Below are positions 36,961-45,702 of a stretch of DNA of 64,000 nt, piece after piece (position 1 is the stretch's first letter; each line of letters starts with the position of its first letter). Location: NCBI RefSeq assembly GCF_029714365.1, contig NZ_CP121659.1, positions 1,054,001 through 1,118,000 on the forward strand, written 5' to 3'. The position numbers were made by a program, and so were the translations under genes. The notes beneath the pieces were generated by a model, which had not been told where the DNA came from, did no database searches, and worked only from the letters and a program-made list of their open reading frames with translations. The DNA is from Sinorhizobium terangae (GTDB lineage: Bacteria; Pseudomonadota; Alphaproteobacteria; Rhizobiales; Rhizobiaceae).

Positions 36961-37347
36961 GTGAATAAATACTATAGCATCACTGAGCTAACGCGGGAAT
37001 TCGGCATCTCAACCCGAACGCTGCGCTTCTACGAGGATGAAGGCCTCATTCATCCTGAGCGCCGCGGCCGCACGCGATTGTTTCGGCCGGCTGACCGTCA
37101 TCTCATCAAGGAAATCCTGCGCGGCCGCCGCATCGGTTTCACCATTGCCGAAATTCGCGAGATCATTCAGGTCTACAAAGATCCGCCGGGAGAGATGGGC
37201 CAGCTCCAGCTTCTGATGACGCGCGTCGAGGAAAAGCGCGAGGAATTGCGGCAGAAGCGCAAGGATATCGATGATACGCTCGCCGAGCTCGACAATGTCG
37301 AGGAGGCCTGCCTGACGCGTCTCGCGGAAATCGGCGTCGGCACCTAG
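36961..37347 (+). CDS. MerR-family transcriptional regulator (LiuR-like)
   Basis: This 128-residue protein has an amino-terminal MerR winged helix (YYSITELTREFGISTRTLRFYEDEGLIHPERRGRTRLF, residues 4-41, shown only in outline) and a long C-terminal dimerisation helix (residues about 80-118, RVEEKREELRQKRKDIDDTL). No cysteines of metal-sensing MerR proteins are in the usual places. It resembles LiuR regulators of branched-chain amino acid breakdown, but no catabolic genes are near. The start is GTG 36961; a dyad operator sits just upstream, suggesting autoregulation. Confidence 0.88.
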   Translation: MNKYYSITELTREFGISTRTLRFYEDEGLIHPERRGRTRLFRPADRHLIKEILRGRRIGFTIAEIREIIQVYKDPPGEMGQLQLLMTRVEEKREELRQKRKDIDDTLAELDNVEEACLTRLAEIGVGT

Positions 37348-37350
37348 CGC

Positions 37351-37447
37351 GGGATGCGCTCACGTGCGTTCGCGCAACCGTTCTTTCTGTTTGTTTTTAC
37401 CGCATTTGTGCGACGTCAGGTGATTCCACCTGACTGCAAAATGCTCT
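37351..37447. repeat. Intergenic repeat family 2, copy 2
   Basis: This copy matches 18346-18441 in reverse orientation over nearly its whole length, including the GGATGCGCTCACGTGCGTTCG arm, CGCATTTGTGCG and the GTCAGGTGATTCCACCTGAC palindrome. Confidence 0.78.
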
Positions 37448-37552
37448 ACTGCATGATTCCTTAATTCGGAATCGATTTAAGGACAAAATCATGCAGCCAT
37501 TCAAATTGTTACAGCGACCTTAGCGCGTCTGATTGGACGCGCGGCGCTGTAG
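37446..37552 (+). repeat. RIME1-like repeat, full copy
   Basis: A full-length copy with both palindromes, directly joined to family 2 on its left and family 3 on its right. Confidence 0.88.
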
Positions 37553-37625
37553 CGCGGGATGAGGAAACGTGTTTACGGTTTTCCGCCCGCATGCCGCGCT
37601 AACTTATTAGAATCGATCACGGCTA
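37553..37625. repeat. Intergenic repeat family 3, copy 1
   Basis: CGCGGGATGAGGAAACGTG ... GGTTTTCCGCCCGCATGCCGCGCTAAC with a following AGAATCGA matches 54331-54394 closely. The arms GGGATG...GGAAA and TTTCC...GCATGCC make an imperfect hairpin. Confidence 0.7.
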
Positions 37626-37703
37626 CGATTTTAGGTCGATCGGACCTAAAATCATCGTGATCTAAAGCGGGCCGAAAAGTTTGTTCAAAGGTGGCGGTCG
37701 GGG

Positions 37704-38177
37704 TCAGATCCACCGGGCAGTACGGCAGCAGTAGCGTTCGAACTCGAAGCCGAAGCGCGACAGCAGATGTCTCTCTTCATTGCGGATGACAAAGACGGTC
37801 GTCAGCGCCACAGCCGCTATCGCCGCGATGAAAAGCCACGGATTGGCTGTTATCAATCCGGTGCCGACCATCAGCAGCGTGTAGCCGAGATAGATCGGAT
37901 TGCGGGTGAAGCGAAAAGGGCCGCAGGTAACGAGGCAGGTGGCGCACCGGGTCGGCAGGATCGCGGTGCGCCGGTCGAGCAGTGTCTTTACGGCCCACAG
38001 GCTGATCGAGATCGCCGCAAGGATCATGGCCCATCCGGTGAGCCACGCAAACCAGCCGGTTCCGTTCGCGACCGGAATGGGGAAGAAACGGTTGAACGTC
38101 AGCGCAATCAGAACGGCCGCGCCATAAAGCACGGCGGGCCAAGGGAAATTCAGCGGCTTGGCACGATAGGCATTCAT
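37704..38177 (-). CDS. Isoprenylcysteine carboxyl methyltransferase-family membrane protein
   Basis: This 157-residue protein with four to five hydrophobic helices matches the ICMT/PEMT methyltransferase family. The SAM-binding segment is visible as GPFRFTRNPIYLGYTLLMVG (residues about 87-106) and the C-terminal NEERHLLSRFGFEFERYC motif carries the conserved Glu. Bacterial members methylate unknown small or lipid substrates. It starts a few bases after the acyltransferase-like gene stop on the same strand. Confidence 0.85.
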   Translation of the reverse strand: MNAYRAKPLNFPWPAVLYGAAVLIALTFNRFFPIPVANGTGWFAWLTGWAMILAAISISLWAVKTLLDRRTAILPTRCATCLVTCGPFRFTRNPIYLGYTLLMVGTGLITANPWLFIAAIAAVALTTVFVIRNEERHLLSRFGFEFERYCCRTARWI

Positions 38178-38180
38178 GTC

Positions 38181-39197
38181 CTAGTCCCCTGATTGCACGT
38201 CCATTGTGCATTGACGAGCGATTCGCGCAATGCGTTCATCGGTGTTCACATCGATCTTGCCCATGTTTAAGTCCCCGAAAAGGCTTTGTTCTTTCAGCCG
38301 GTCGAGCGTGCAGCCGCAGAACGCTTCGCATGGCGCACCAGGATCTGAGCGGTTGCAAGCCGCCACGCAGTTTGCGCGGTACGCTTGTTCCGGGTCCGGT
38401 GCTGCGGCGGGTGCGATCTGGGCAAAGAGATAGACGAGGCCGATGAGCAGCGGCTGGTGTACGAGGTATATGGCCAGACTGTGACGGCCGCCGAAGGCGA
38501 GCGGCTTGATCCACAGGTTGCTCCGGCTTTCCTCCCGTTTGGTCGACGCTCCCCGGCTGATGAGCAACGGGTGAAGCAGCTTTGCCGTTCCAAGGCCGAT
38601 CAGGAAGGGGGCAAGCCAGGGAAGGAGAGGCACGTAATCATTCGAGCGTGGAATCGTTTCGGAAAGTCCGACCCACCAGAGCAGAGGCGTATCGAAAATG
38701 GACGAACGCAGGTAGAGCGGCGCAGCGAAAGCGGCCGCCGCGGCGACGAAGGAAACGATCGCGGGAAGTGGCAGGAACAGGAGGCCGACAAGACTTGCGG
38801 CGGCGATCGAATGAAGGATGCCGAAGAAAATGAAAGAATCCGGGAAGGCGAACCACGTCGCGATGCTGATCAGCAGCGCCGCACCGGCTATCTTCACGAA
38901 GCGGCGCCCAAAGGCGCGCAGGCGAAGATTTGGACGCTGGCCGAGCACAAGGCTGTAGCCCGCCAGAAACAGGAAACTGCTTGCGATGAGCCGGGCGAAA
39001 AGCCGCCAGCCGCCCGTCGCCGCCGTACCCGCCGTCACATACCCGAAGAACTCGAGATCCCAGACGAAGTGATAGATTGCCATGGTGACGAGCGCTGAGC
39101 CCCGAAGCGCATCCAGAAGGGCGATCCGATGACGCTTTTTTATGTCAGGTGACGCGTGTCGCGTATCGGAAATCGTTGTTGCTGTGTTTTCGGACAT
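38181..39197 (-). CDS. DUF1624 membrane protein (heparan-alpha-glucosaminide N-acetyltransferase-like)
   Basis: This 338-residue protein has about eight transmembrane helices and matches DUF1624/HGSNAT-like proteins. The family start RIALLDALRGSALVTMAIYHFVWDLEFFGY (residues about 22-51) is clear, as is the late GGRHSLAIYLVHQPLLIG helix. An unusual cysteine-rich C-terminal tail (residues about 283-310, CVAACNRSDPGAPCEAFCGCTL) with five Cys follows the last helix. ATG 39197 is chosen over 39254 as it gives MSENTATT, a typical start. Function is not known; these proteins probably transfer acyl groups across the membrane. Confidence 0.82.
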   Translation of the reverse strand: MSENTATTISDTRHASPDIKKRHRIALLDALRGSALVTMAIYHFVWDLEFFGYVTAGTAATGGWRLFARLIASSFLFLAGYSLVLGQRPNLRLRAFGRRFVKIAGAALLISIATWFAFPDSFIFFGILHSIAAASLVGLLFLPLPAIVSFVAAAAAFAAPLYLRSSIFDTPLLWWVGLSETIPRSNDYVPLLPWLAPFLIGLGTAKLLHPLLISRGASTKREESRSNLWIKPLAFGGRHSLAIYLVHQPLLIGLVYLFAQIAPAAAPDPEQAYRANCVAACNRSDPGAPCEAFCGCTLDRLKEQSLFGDLNMGKIDVNTDERIARIARQCTMDVQSGD

Positions 39198-39293
39198 CGG
39201 CTCTGGCCATCCTGTTTTTGAGACAAGTTCGCATGTCTGGCTTGCGCCGGCCACGCGCGGATGTTCTTCGACTGAGGAGCAGCGCGTATCTCC

Positions 39294-39398
39294 CTACTGC
39301 ATGCTTCCTTAAACCGGAATCGATTTAAGGACAAAATCATGCAGCAATTCAAAGTGCTACAGCGCCTTTGCCCGGCCGATTGGACGCGCGGCGCTGTC
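39294..39398 (+). repeat. RIME1-like repeat, full copy
   Basis: A complete copy lies between the DUF599 stop and the DUF1624 start, with the final arm ending GCGCTGTCG instead of GCGCTGTAG. Confidence 0.85.
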
Positions 39399-39407
39399 GC
39401 GCCGATC

Positions 39408-40112
39408 TCAGTTTTTGAGAGCCTCGCGGGCATCCTCGATGAGAGCCTCTCTCGCCTCGGAGAAGAACTGCCGCCGTATCAGCACGAAGATGACGAAGGC
39501 GGTGAGGACGATGAAAACATAGGGGCTGATGAACCAGCCAAGATACCCGATCGACAGGAAGATCGCCCTCAGTCCCGCATTGAAGTGCTTGGCCGCCAGG
39601 ATGTTCATGCGGATTGCACGCTCGGCGGCCTGCTCGGCCGCGTGCCGGTCGCGCGTCATTTCCGCCGTCATCGGAATGCCGCCCATCAGGATGGAGCAAT
39701 AATTGAACAGGCGATAGGACCAGCCGAATTTGAAAAAGGAGTAGCCGAAGAGGCAGGTCAGGCCGCCGACCTTCAGCTCGAAGCCCGTCCGTCCGCCCCG
39801 GAATACCTGCGGAAGGTCGTTGAAGATCATCTGCACCTGGTCGGTCGCGCCGAGCAGAGCGAAACAGCCGCCGAGCGCGAAGATGGTGGTCGAGGCAAAA
39901 AAGGCGGTGCCGGCCTGCAATCCGGCAATGATCTGTGTGTCGATCATCTTCAGGTCGCGGTTGAGCGAATTGCGAATCCATCGCCGGCGGTTTTCGTTCA
40001 TCAGCCGGGTCAGGCTGACGCGCTTGAAAGTGCGCCGGCCGTCGGTCGCCCAGTTGAAGCCGCCCCATAGCAGGACGAAGATGCCGAGTGCGATGTAATC
40101 TTCGAGGGTCAT
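39408..40112 (-). CDS. DUF599 domain-containing membrane protein
   Basis: This 234-residue protein has four hydrophobic helices and matches DUF599, function unknown. Hallmarks are MTLEDYIALGIFVLLWGGFNW at the start, RNSLNRDLKMIDTQIIAGLQAGTAFFAST in the middle (outline) and the conserved SYRLFNYCSILMGG region. ATG 40112 is used; the open frame upstream to 40193 lacks a ribosome binding site. Confidence 0.88.
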   Translation of the reverse strand: MTLEDYIALGIFVLLWGGFNWATDGRRTFKRVSLTRLMNENRRRWIRNSLNRDLKMIDTQIIAGLQAGTAFFASTTIFALGGCFALLGATDQVQMIFNDLPQVFRGGRTGFELKVGGLTCLFGYSFFKFGWSYRLFNYCSILMGGIPMTAEMTRDRHAAEQAAERAIRMNILAAKHFNAGLRAIFLSIGYLGWFISPYVFIVLTAFVIFVLIRRQFFSEAREALIEDAREALKN

Positions 40113-40301
40113 GCAGGCGTTTTTGGCATGGCTGTCTGAAAATGCAAGATCGGTACTCTTGGCGCTGTTTGGGCCCCGCTGTCGCCTCGACACGATTTTG
40201 CCACATTTCGAAGTTGCAGCTTAACACATTCTTCAGTATGCATGGCGCATGCGCGGGCCGCGAATGCAGTGCCCGCCGACCTCTGTGTGCTCGGAGACAT
40301 C

Positions 40302-40403
40302 ATGGATAATACAATACAGAAGTCGTGCTGGGGCGTGACTGTTCGCGCCGTGGCTGGTTTCGCAGGCGTTCTGGTCCTGGCCTATCTTTTCGGCGGCCTT
40401 TGA
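40302..40403 (+). CDS. Putative 33-residue single-pass membrane microprotein
   Basis: A short frame starts at ATG 40302 behind GGAGA and encodes 33 residues (MDNTIQKSCWG then a hydrophobic stretch VRAVAGFAGVLVLAYLFGGL) ending in TGA at 40401-40403. Eighteen bases later a perfect terminator hairpin begins. The combination of ribosome binding site, membrane helix and dedicated terminator supports a real small gene; no family is recognised. Confidence 0.6.
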   Translation: MDNTIQKSCWGVTVRAVAGFAGVLVLAYLFGGL

Positions 40404-40424
40404 GATCGAAGCATTCCATCAGGG

Positions 40425-40454
40425 CGACGCGGTTTCCCAGGACCGCGTCGTTTT
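40425..40454 (+). terminator. Rho-independent terminator after the microprotein gene
   Basis: A perfect 9-bp stem (40425-40433 with 40442-40450), an 8-base loop and TTTT. It cannot belong to the minus-strand DUF599 gene, so it ends a short plus-strand transcript. Confidence 0.85.
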
Positions 40455-40580
40455 GATTCGAAGGTGACCTTCTCGCAACTCGCTTTTGCGTCATGTCGCA
40501 CGAACAAAATCCAATGTCGGTTGATCGCCTGATCGATGGGGATGGGATAGCTTAGGGTTCGATCCTATATCTATAGGGTA

Positions 40581-40623
40581 GCCGACACCGCTGGCTCCAA
40601 GGAGGAACCAAGCGGGTGTCGGC
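40581..40623 (+). promoter_or_regulatory. Stem-loop in the sdaA leader
   Basis: A perfect 9-bp stem (40581-40589 with 40615-40623), extendable by GCT/AGC with a bulge, encloses AAGGAGG-like sequence. It ends 66 bases before the sdaA start and has no T-run after it, so it is not a terminator. It could be a structured leader element; no known riboswitch class was recognised. Confidence 0.45.
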
Positions 40624-40689
40624 CTTGCAATCATCGGCGCTTCGGGTGGTATACCTGACGGCGTTTCCGTGCTCCGGGGCAGGCAGTTT

Positions 40690-42090
40690 ATGTTTCTTTC
40701 CGTCTTTGACGTCTTCAAGATCGGTATCGGTCCTTCGAGTTCGCACACGATGGGACCAATGTCGGCGGCAAACAGGTTTCTCGACCTCATCCTTTCCGAC
40801 GACTGGCCGCGACCGACACATGCGAGCGTCGCCGCCATCAAGGTCAGTCTGCACGGTTCGCTCGCGCATACCGGCATCGGCCATGGCACCGGTCGAGCGG
40901 TTATCCTCGGCCTGATGGGCGAGCGTCCGGATCTCGTCGATCCCGACAGCATGGATGCAATCATCGACGAGGTGGAACGCACAGGCCGCATCGCGCCTGC
41001 CGGACATCCGCCCTACGCCTTCCAGCCGAAAACAGACCTGGTCTTCGACAAGAAAGTGCCTCTGCCCGGCCACGCCAACGGCATGTCCTTCTCGGCCTTC
41101 GATCGCGACGGACGGTTGCTCTTGAAGCGGATCTACTACTCGATCGGCGGCGGCTTCGTCGTGACCGATACGGAGCTCGAGGCGATGCGCGCCGCCAAGA
41201 ACAAGCCTGCGGGCGTGAAGGTGCCTTATCCTTTTGCGACGGCGCAGCAGATGCTCGATATGGCGGCTCGTTCGGGGCTCACCATCGCCCAGATGAAGCG
41301 GGCGAACGAGGAATGCTCGATGTCGAGGGACGAGCTCGACGCCGGCCTCGACCGGATCTGGGAAGCGATGAAGAGCTGTATCGATCGGGGTTTGAGCCAG
41401 GACGGCATCATGCCGGGCGGCCTGAAGGTTCGCCGGCGTGCGCGTTCGATTCACGACAAGCTTCAGGAGGAGTGGCGATCCAACAAGACCAATCCGCTGC
41501 TCGCAAACGACTGGTTGAGCGTCTACGCGATGGCGGTCAACGAGGAGAATGCGGCCGGCGGCCGGGTTGTGACCTCGCCGACGAACGGCGCCGCTGGCGT
41601 CGTCCCGGCGACCATCCGCTATTATCTCCATTTCCATGACGATGCCGATCAGGAGGGCATCCGCGATTACCTGCTGACCGCCGCAGCCGTTGGCGGCATC
41701 ATCAAGCACAACGCCTCGATTTCGGGCGCAGAGGTCGGCTGTCAGGGCGAAGTCGGCTCGGCCTCCGCCATGGCGGCTGCAGGCCTTGCTGCCGTAATGG
41801 GAGGCACACCGGAGCAGATCGAGAACGCCGCTGAGATCGCGCTCGAGCACCACCTTGGTATGACCTGCGACCCTGTCGCCGGGCTCGTGCAAGTGCCGTG
41901 CATCGAACGCAATGCCCTTGGTGCCGTCAAGGCGGTCACGGCGGCCTCCCTCGCCCTCAAGGGCGATGGCAAACACTTCGTACCGCTCGACGCCTGCATC
42001 GAGACCATGCGGCAAACCGGCGTGGACATGAGTGAGAAATACAAGGAAACCTCCACGGGCGGTCTCGCGGTGAATGTCGTCGAGTGCTGA
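40690..42090 (+). CDS. sdaA: L-serine ammonia-lyase, iron-sulfur type
   Basis: This 466-residue enzyme deaminates L-serine to pyruvate and ammonia using a [4Fe-4S] cluster. The amino-terminal [20 protein letters not shown] motif and the cluster cysteines in [19 protein letters not shown] and VPCIERNA are visible. This is the single-chain bacterial form (beta and alpha domains fused). ATG 40690 gives the canonical [10 protein letters not shown] start; the frame extends to 40669. A stem-loop lies in its leader. Confidence 0.96.
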   Translation: MFLSVFDVFKIGIGPSSSHTMGPMSAANRFLDLILSDDWPRPTHASVAAIKVSLHGSLAHTGIGHGTGRAVILGLMGERPDLVDPDSMDAIIDEVERTGRIAPAGHPPYAFQPKTDLVFDKKVPLPGHANGMSFSAFDRDGRLLLKRIYYSIGGGFVVTDTELEAMRAAKNKPAGVKVPYPFATAQQMLDMAARSGLTIAQMKRANEECSMSRDELDAGLDRIWEAMKSCIDRGLSQDGIMPGGLKVRRRARSIHDKLQEEWRSNKTNPLLANDWLSVYAMAVNEENAAGGRVVTSPTNGAAGVVPATIRYYLHFHDDADQEGIRDYLLTAAAVGGIIKHNASISGAEVGCQGEVGSASAMAAAGLAAVMGGTPEQIENAAEIALEHHLGMTCDPVAGLVQVPCIERNALGAVKAVTAASLALKGDGKHFVPLDACIETMRQTGVDMSEKYKETSTGGLAVNVVEC

Positions 42091-42247
42091 CGCCTCGGCG
42101 TTCGCGGGAGCCGCGGTGCAAACCACCACGCGGTTTTCTGCCCCAATCCTGCCATAGGATGATGAGGTCGGCTGAGGGGCGCTCTTGTGGACGAACGGGT
42201 TCAACACGCTTGACCACGGCCGGCGGACGGGTGTTCAAGGTTTCCCT

Positions 42248-42685
42248 ATGGCGTTGCATCTCATAAAGCTCTGTGTCGGCGCAGAATCGGTCGAGGACTT
42301 GCGCGAGTGGGTTTCGCGCAAGGCGCTGGCTGCGATTGCGGCCGGCCAGGAGCCCCATTCGTTCCATACGACCCGGATGGTACCGAAACGGACCGAGGAA
42401 CTGCTTGCCGGTGGTTCACTCTATTGGGTGATCAAGGGGCATGTGCAGGCGCGGCAGCCTTTGATCGGGATAGAAACCTTCACCGACGGCGAGGGCATCG
42501 GCCGCTGCAATCTCATCCTCGGACCGGAAGTGGTTGAAACCGAGCTGCAGCCGCGCCGGGCTTTCCAGGGATGGCGCTATCTGCAGGACAACGAGGCGCC
42601 GCGCGACCTGGCTTCGCTCTCCTCCGGCGAGGCGGACATGCCGCTGGAACTGCGGCGCGAACTGGCGGAACTCGGCCTTCTCTAA
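42248..42685 (+). CDS. DUF1489 family protein
   Basis: This 145-residue protein matches DUF1489, an alphaproteobacterial family of unknown function. Hallmarks are HLIKLCVGAESVEDL, HTTRMVPKRTEEL, GSLYWVIKGHVQARQPLIGIE (outline) and the C-terminal FQGWRYLQDNEAPRDL. ATG 42248 is chosen; the frame reaches back to 42185 without a ribosome binding site. It follows sdaA by 157 bases. Confidence 0.88.
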   Translation: MALHLIKLCVGAESVEDLREWVSRKALAAIAAGQEPHSFHTTRMVPKRTEELLAGGSLYWVIKGHVQARQPLIGIETFTDGEGIGRCNLILGPEVVETELQPRRAFQGWRYLQDNEAPRDLASLSSGEADMPLELRRELAELGLL

Positions 42686-42755
42686 GCAATTCCAGGAAGG
42701 CGTGTAGTGGCCTTCCATCCGGAATTACAGGGGAGGCCCTCGACATTCCTGGAAA

Positions 42756-43025
42756 TCAGTGGATGCGTAATCGGAGCGGATAACGACGGCCGGGCGCGGT
42801 CACATGCAGGTGGATGCCGGCGCGGGGCTGGGTCGAGCGCCAAGCGCGCGCGCCATGCGTCAAAAGCATCCCGACGAGATCGCGCGTCTTCGCTTTCGAG
42901 CGGGTCAAGCCGATGTCGGCGATACGCATGGCGGCCTCATGCAGCGGATGCAGACCGATGCGTGAAGATCTCGTTTTCTTTCCCGGCATCACGGTAACAC
43001 CGGGAACATTCTCGTTCACTGCCAT
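42756..43025 (-). CDS. Small hypothetical protein
   Basis: This 89-residue basic protein (MAVNENVPGVTVMPGKK start) is not assigned to a family. A GAGG purine stretch lies upstream of ATG 43025. The sequence EAAMRIADIGLTRSKAKTRDLVG is not low-complexity, but overlapping frames on the other strand exist, so the call is moderate. It converges on the DUF1489 gene. Confidence 0.45.
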   Translation of the reverse strand: MAVNENVPGVTVMPGKKTRSSRIGLHPLHEAAMRIADIGLTRSKAKTRDLVGMLLTHGARAWRSTQPRAGIHLHVTAPGRRYPLRLRIH

Positions 43026-43103
43026 GACCAACCTCGTTACGCTCTACAATTCCGAGGAAGACGGCCGGGCAAAACGCACCCCGCCGTCAGAAAGTCGTGT
43101 TTG

Positions 43104-44594
43104 TTACATCTGGCTCGCCCAGCAAGCGAAACCCTTCTTCTTCAATACCTTGCATGCATTGACAGCTTTGTCCTGGTCGTCGAAGCCGCCGAAACGTGCG
43201 CGGTAGACCTGGCCACCGCCGTTCGAGAAGGCAACGGTAAACGGTGTCGCGTTGCGCAACGTCTTGCCGCCTTTTTCCTTGGCGTTGCCGAGAAGCGTCA
43301 TCGCCTGCGCCTTGTCAGGCGTTGCGCCGATCTGGATGACCCAACCCTGTGGTTGCGCCTGTTGTTCCGGCTGGGTCTCGGCCTTGGCGGCAACCGAGTT
43401 GGTGATCTGGGTATCGACATCCCCGGCCGCCGGCTCTGCGGCGAGCTTGGCGCTCTGGGCGTCGAGTGTGTTCGGCGCGATCTTGCCAGTAAGCACCGGA
43501 TTGTCGGACACTGGCTGCGTTGCAGCGTAGGCCATTTCCATACGGCTGGAGCTTTCGCCACTGTAGCGGAAGTCCGGAACCGGGCCGGTATTGGGCAGAT
43601 TCATGGCAGCCGAGGCGACCGCAACGGGCGCTGCCGCAGGCTTGACTTCGGCCTGCGCAACGGCGGCGACGGGCGGTTCGGCGGTCGGTGTTTGGGCGAT
43701 CAGGTTGCCGCCGCCACGGCGCGAAGCGGCCGGCATGTATTCGGCGACGAGCTTGCGCATCTGGGCGTCGCGAGCACCACCGGACGTTCCGCCCAGCACG
43801 ACGGCGACAATGCTGCGACCGTCGAGCTGTGCCGAGGTCACCAGGTTGAAGCCTGAGGCGCGGGTGTAACCGGTCTTGATGCCGTCGACACCGCGGACAT
43901 TACCAAGCAGCCGGTTATGGTTGCCGATCGTCTGCTTACCGAAACGGAAGCTCCGCGTAGAGAAATAGTCATAATATTGGGGAAAGTGCTGCCTGAGCGC
44001 GATGCCAAGCCGCGCCTGATCACGGGCCGTCGTCTTCTGGTCCGGGTTCGGCAGGCCGTTGGCATTGCGATAGGTCGTGTGCGTCATGCCGAGCGCGCGC
44101 GCCTTGTTGGTCATCATCCGGGCAAAACGCTGTTCGGAACCGCCCAGGAGTTCGCCCAGTGCCGTGGCAGCGTCGTTGGCCGAGCGCGTCACGAGCGAGA
44201 GGATCGCCTGCTCGACGGTGATCGAATTGCCGGCGCGCACACCCAGTTTGGATGGGGGTTCTGCCGCGGCGTTCTTGGAGAACGGAACTGGCGTGGACTT
44301 GCTGATCCGTCCTGCTTCCAGCGCTTCGAACGTAAGATACAGCGTCATCATTTTGGTGAGAGACGCCGGATAGCGCAACTCGTCGGCATCCTCGCCGTAA
44401 AGCACCTTGCCGGTTTTCGCATCGACGACGATGCCGGCGTATTTCGAATTGGCCATTGCCGGCGCGGAGAGTGCCAATAGGGCAACGGCGCCGGCGAGGA
44501 CAATCCGTCCTGCGATTTTTGAAAAGGCGCCAAGCGGGCGTTTCGCGATATCAAAAAAAACGGATTGAGACACTACGCTGCTCTTTATTCTCAT
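43104..44594 (-). CDS. D-alanyl-D-alanine carboxypeptidase with SPOR domain
   Basis: This 496-residue penicillin-binding protein of the DacA/S11 class trims pentapeptides in the periplasm. The catalytic SxxK is Ser78-Leu-Thr-Lys81, SxN is Ser138-Ala-Asn140, and KTG is 240-242. A signal anchor lies at residues 30-48. An Ala/Pro-rich linker (about 285-410) joins a C-terminal SPOR domain (about 415-496), which binds denuded peptidoglycan at division sites. ATG 44594 (MRIKSSVV) is chosen within an open frame reaching 44834. Confidence 0.94.
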   Translation of the reverse strand: MRIKSSVVSQSVFFDIAKRPLGAFSKIAGRIVLAGAVALLALSAPAMANSKYAGIVVDAKTGKVLYGEDADELRYPASLTKMMTLYLTFEALEAGRISKSTPVPFSKNAAAEPPSKLGVRAGNSITVEQAILSLVTRSANDAATALGELLGGSEQRFARMMTNKARALGMTHTTYRNANGLPNPDQKTTARDQARLGIALRQHFPQYYDYFSTRSFRFGKQTIGNHNRLLGNVRGVDGIKTGYTRASGFNLVTSAQLDGRSIVAVVLGGTSGGARDAQMRKLVAEYMPAASRRGGGNLIAQTPTAEPPVAAVAQAEVKPAAAPVAVASAAMNLPNTGPVPDFRYSGESSSRMEMAYAATQPVSDNPVLTGKIAPNTLDAQSAKLAAEPAAGDVDTQITNSVAAKAETQPEQQAQPQGWVIQIGATPDKAQAMTLLGNAKEKGGKTLRNATPFTVAFSNGGGQVYRARFGGFDDQDKAVNACKVLKKKGFACWASQM

Positions 44595-44776
44595 GTCATG
44601 GATGCCGTCCGGACATGTCGCCGGGAACGACCGTTCCTGCGACAGTATCGGGATAGCGTTACCAATCGGTTTATGATGAATGATTGGTTTCCTGGAGCGG
44701 GCCGTTTTGTTCAGGAACGGCACCGGTCGACCCAACCGGGTCGGCGCTTCGCCTGCACCACGACTCTTGGACAAAA

Positions 44777-45508
44777 TCAGGGCGCCAGCCGACTGCGAAC
44801 GAAGGTTTCCACGGAATCGTCGATCAGTCGCCACTGCGGCAGCAGCTTGCTCGAAAAACGATAGAGCGCGGTGAGATCCTTGCCGACATGCACGTCGCGC
44901 TGGCAGTCCGCGCTGGTCGATGCTTCGGCGTCCGCGGGCAAGGTACAGCGCAGCACGTAAGGCGGTCGCCCGGCACGGTCCGCGGTGAAGAAAACTTCAC
45001 CGGCGTAGCTTGTATTCGACTTGGCGTCGTGCCGGATCAAGCCGGCGGGGCCGGGATGCGCCTCGTTGCTGAGGATGTGGCGATAAATAGGCTCCAGGCG
45101 TCCCGACATGTCCTGCGACATCGTGCTTTGTGAGAGTTGCAGAAAGATCAGGTTTTCTGGCCGGTTGATATCGTCGAACAAGTCCCGCGTATTCTCGCCA
45201 TAGCCTTCGAGCGCCGGCCAGGTCAGGTAAAGGTCGATGCGCTCGGCAATACTGGTCGCGCGCTGGCTTTCGAAGCGGATGATGTTGGCCGGTAGCCGCA
45301 GGTGATCCTGCCCGATGAAGATGTCGTAGATTTCTTGACTGGAGGTGTGTCCGGCAAGCGCGAGCCTGGCCCCAAGCCGGTGTCCGGAAATCGAGACGAT
45401 CACGGTCAGTGCCGCCAGCAGAACGACGACCGCGGCAACCTTGTAGACGAGGCGCGGTGAGAGGAGCGGCGAAAGTTCCGGTTCGGGGCCGCTGGATGGC
45501 GCATTCAT
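44777..45508 (-). CDS. Membrane-anchored hypothetical protein
   Basis: This 243-residue protein has one hydrophobic helix near the amino terminus (residues about 23-41) and a probable periplasmic domain (LPANIIRFESQRATS, RIDLYLTWPALEGYG). Two cysteines (RCTLPADAEAS and ADCQRD) could form a disulfide. I recognise it only as a conserved rhizobial type of unknown function. ATG 45508 is used; the frame extends to 45709 without support. It precedes the carboxypeptidase gene on the same strand. Confidence 0.75.
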   Translation of the reverse strand: MNAPSSGPEPELSPLLSPRLVYKVAAVVVLLAALTVIVSISGHRLGARLALAGHTSSQEIYDIFIGQDHLRLPANIIRFESQRATSIAERIDLYLTWPALEGYGENTRDLFDDINRPENLIFLQLSQSTMSQDMSGRLEPIYRHILSNEAHPGPAGLIRHDAKSNTSYAGEVFFTADRAGRPPYVLRCTLPADAEASTSADCQRDVHVGKDLTALYRFSSKLLPQWRLIDDSVETFVRSRLAP

Positions 45509-45670
45509 GCAGGATCGTCCGTCGCGGTGGCTTTTGTTGTGCCCCAATCCAGGATCGAGGAAAGGAGTTGGTCTGGCCGGGATGGTCACCTTCGACGGTC
45601 GACGAATATGGTTAATTTTCGGTGAAATGCACTTTGGGTCAGCGCCGGCGGGGCGGGCTCCTCGGAAAAG

Positions 45671-45702
45671 AAAAGCCGGTTCCGGGGACAACGGAACCGG
45701 CC
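45671..45702 (-). terminator. Rho-independent terminator on the minus strand
   Basis: A perfect 10-bp stem (45675-45684 with 45692-45701) is followed on the minus strand by TTTTCTTTT. It lies beyond a RIME1-like repeat downstream of the transglutaminase-like gene, so that repeat is probably part of the transcript. Confidence 0.82.

Larger units (their letters stand above)
37348..37703. other. Repeat-filled interval downstream of the MerR gene
   Basis: This 356-base gap consists almost entirely of repeats: family 2 (37351-37447), a RIME1-like element (37446-37552) and family 3 (37553-37625), head to tail. No gene is supported. Confidence 0.75.
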
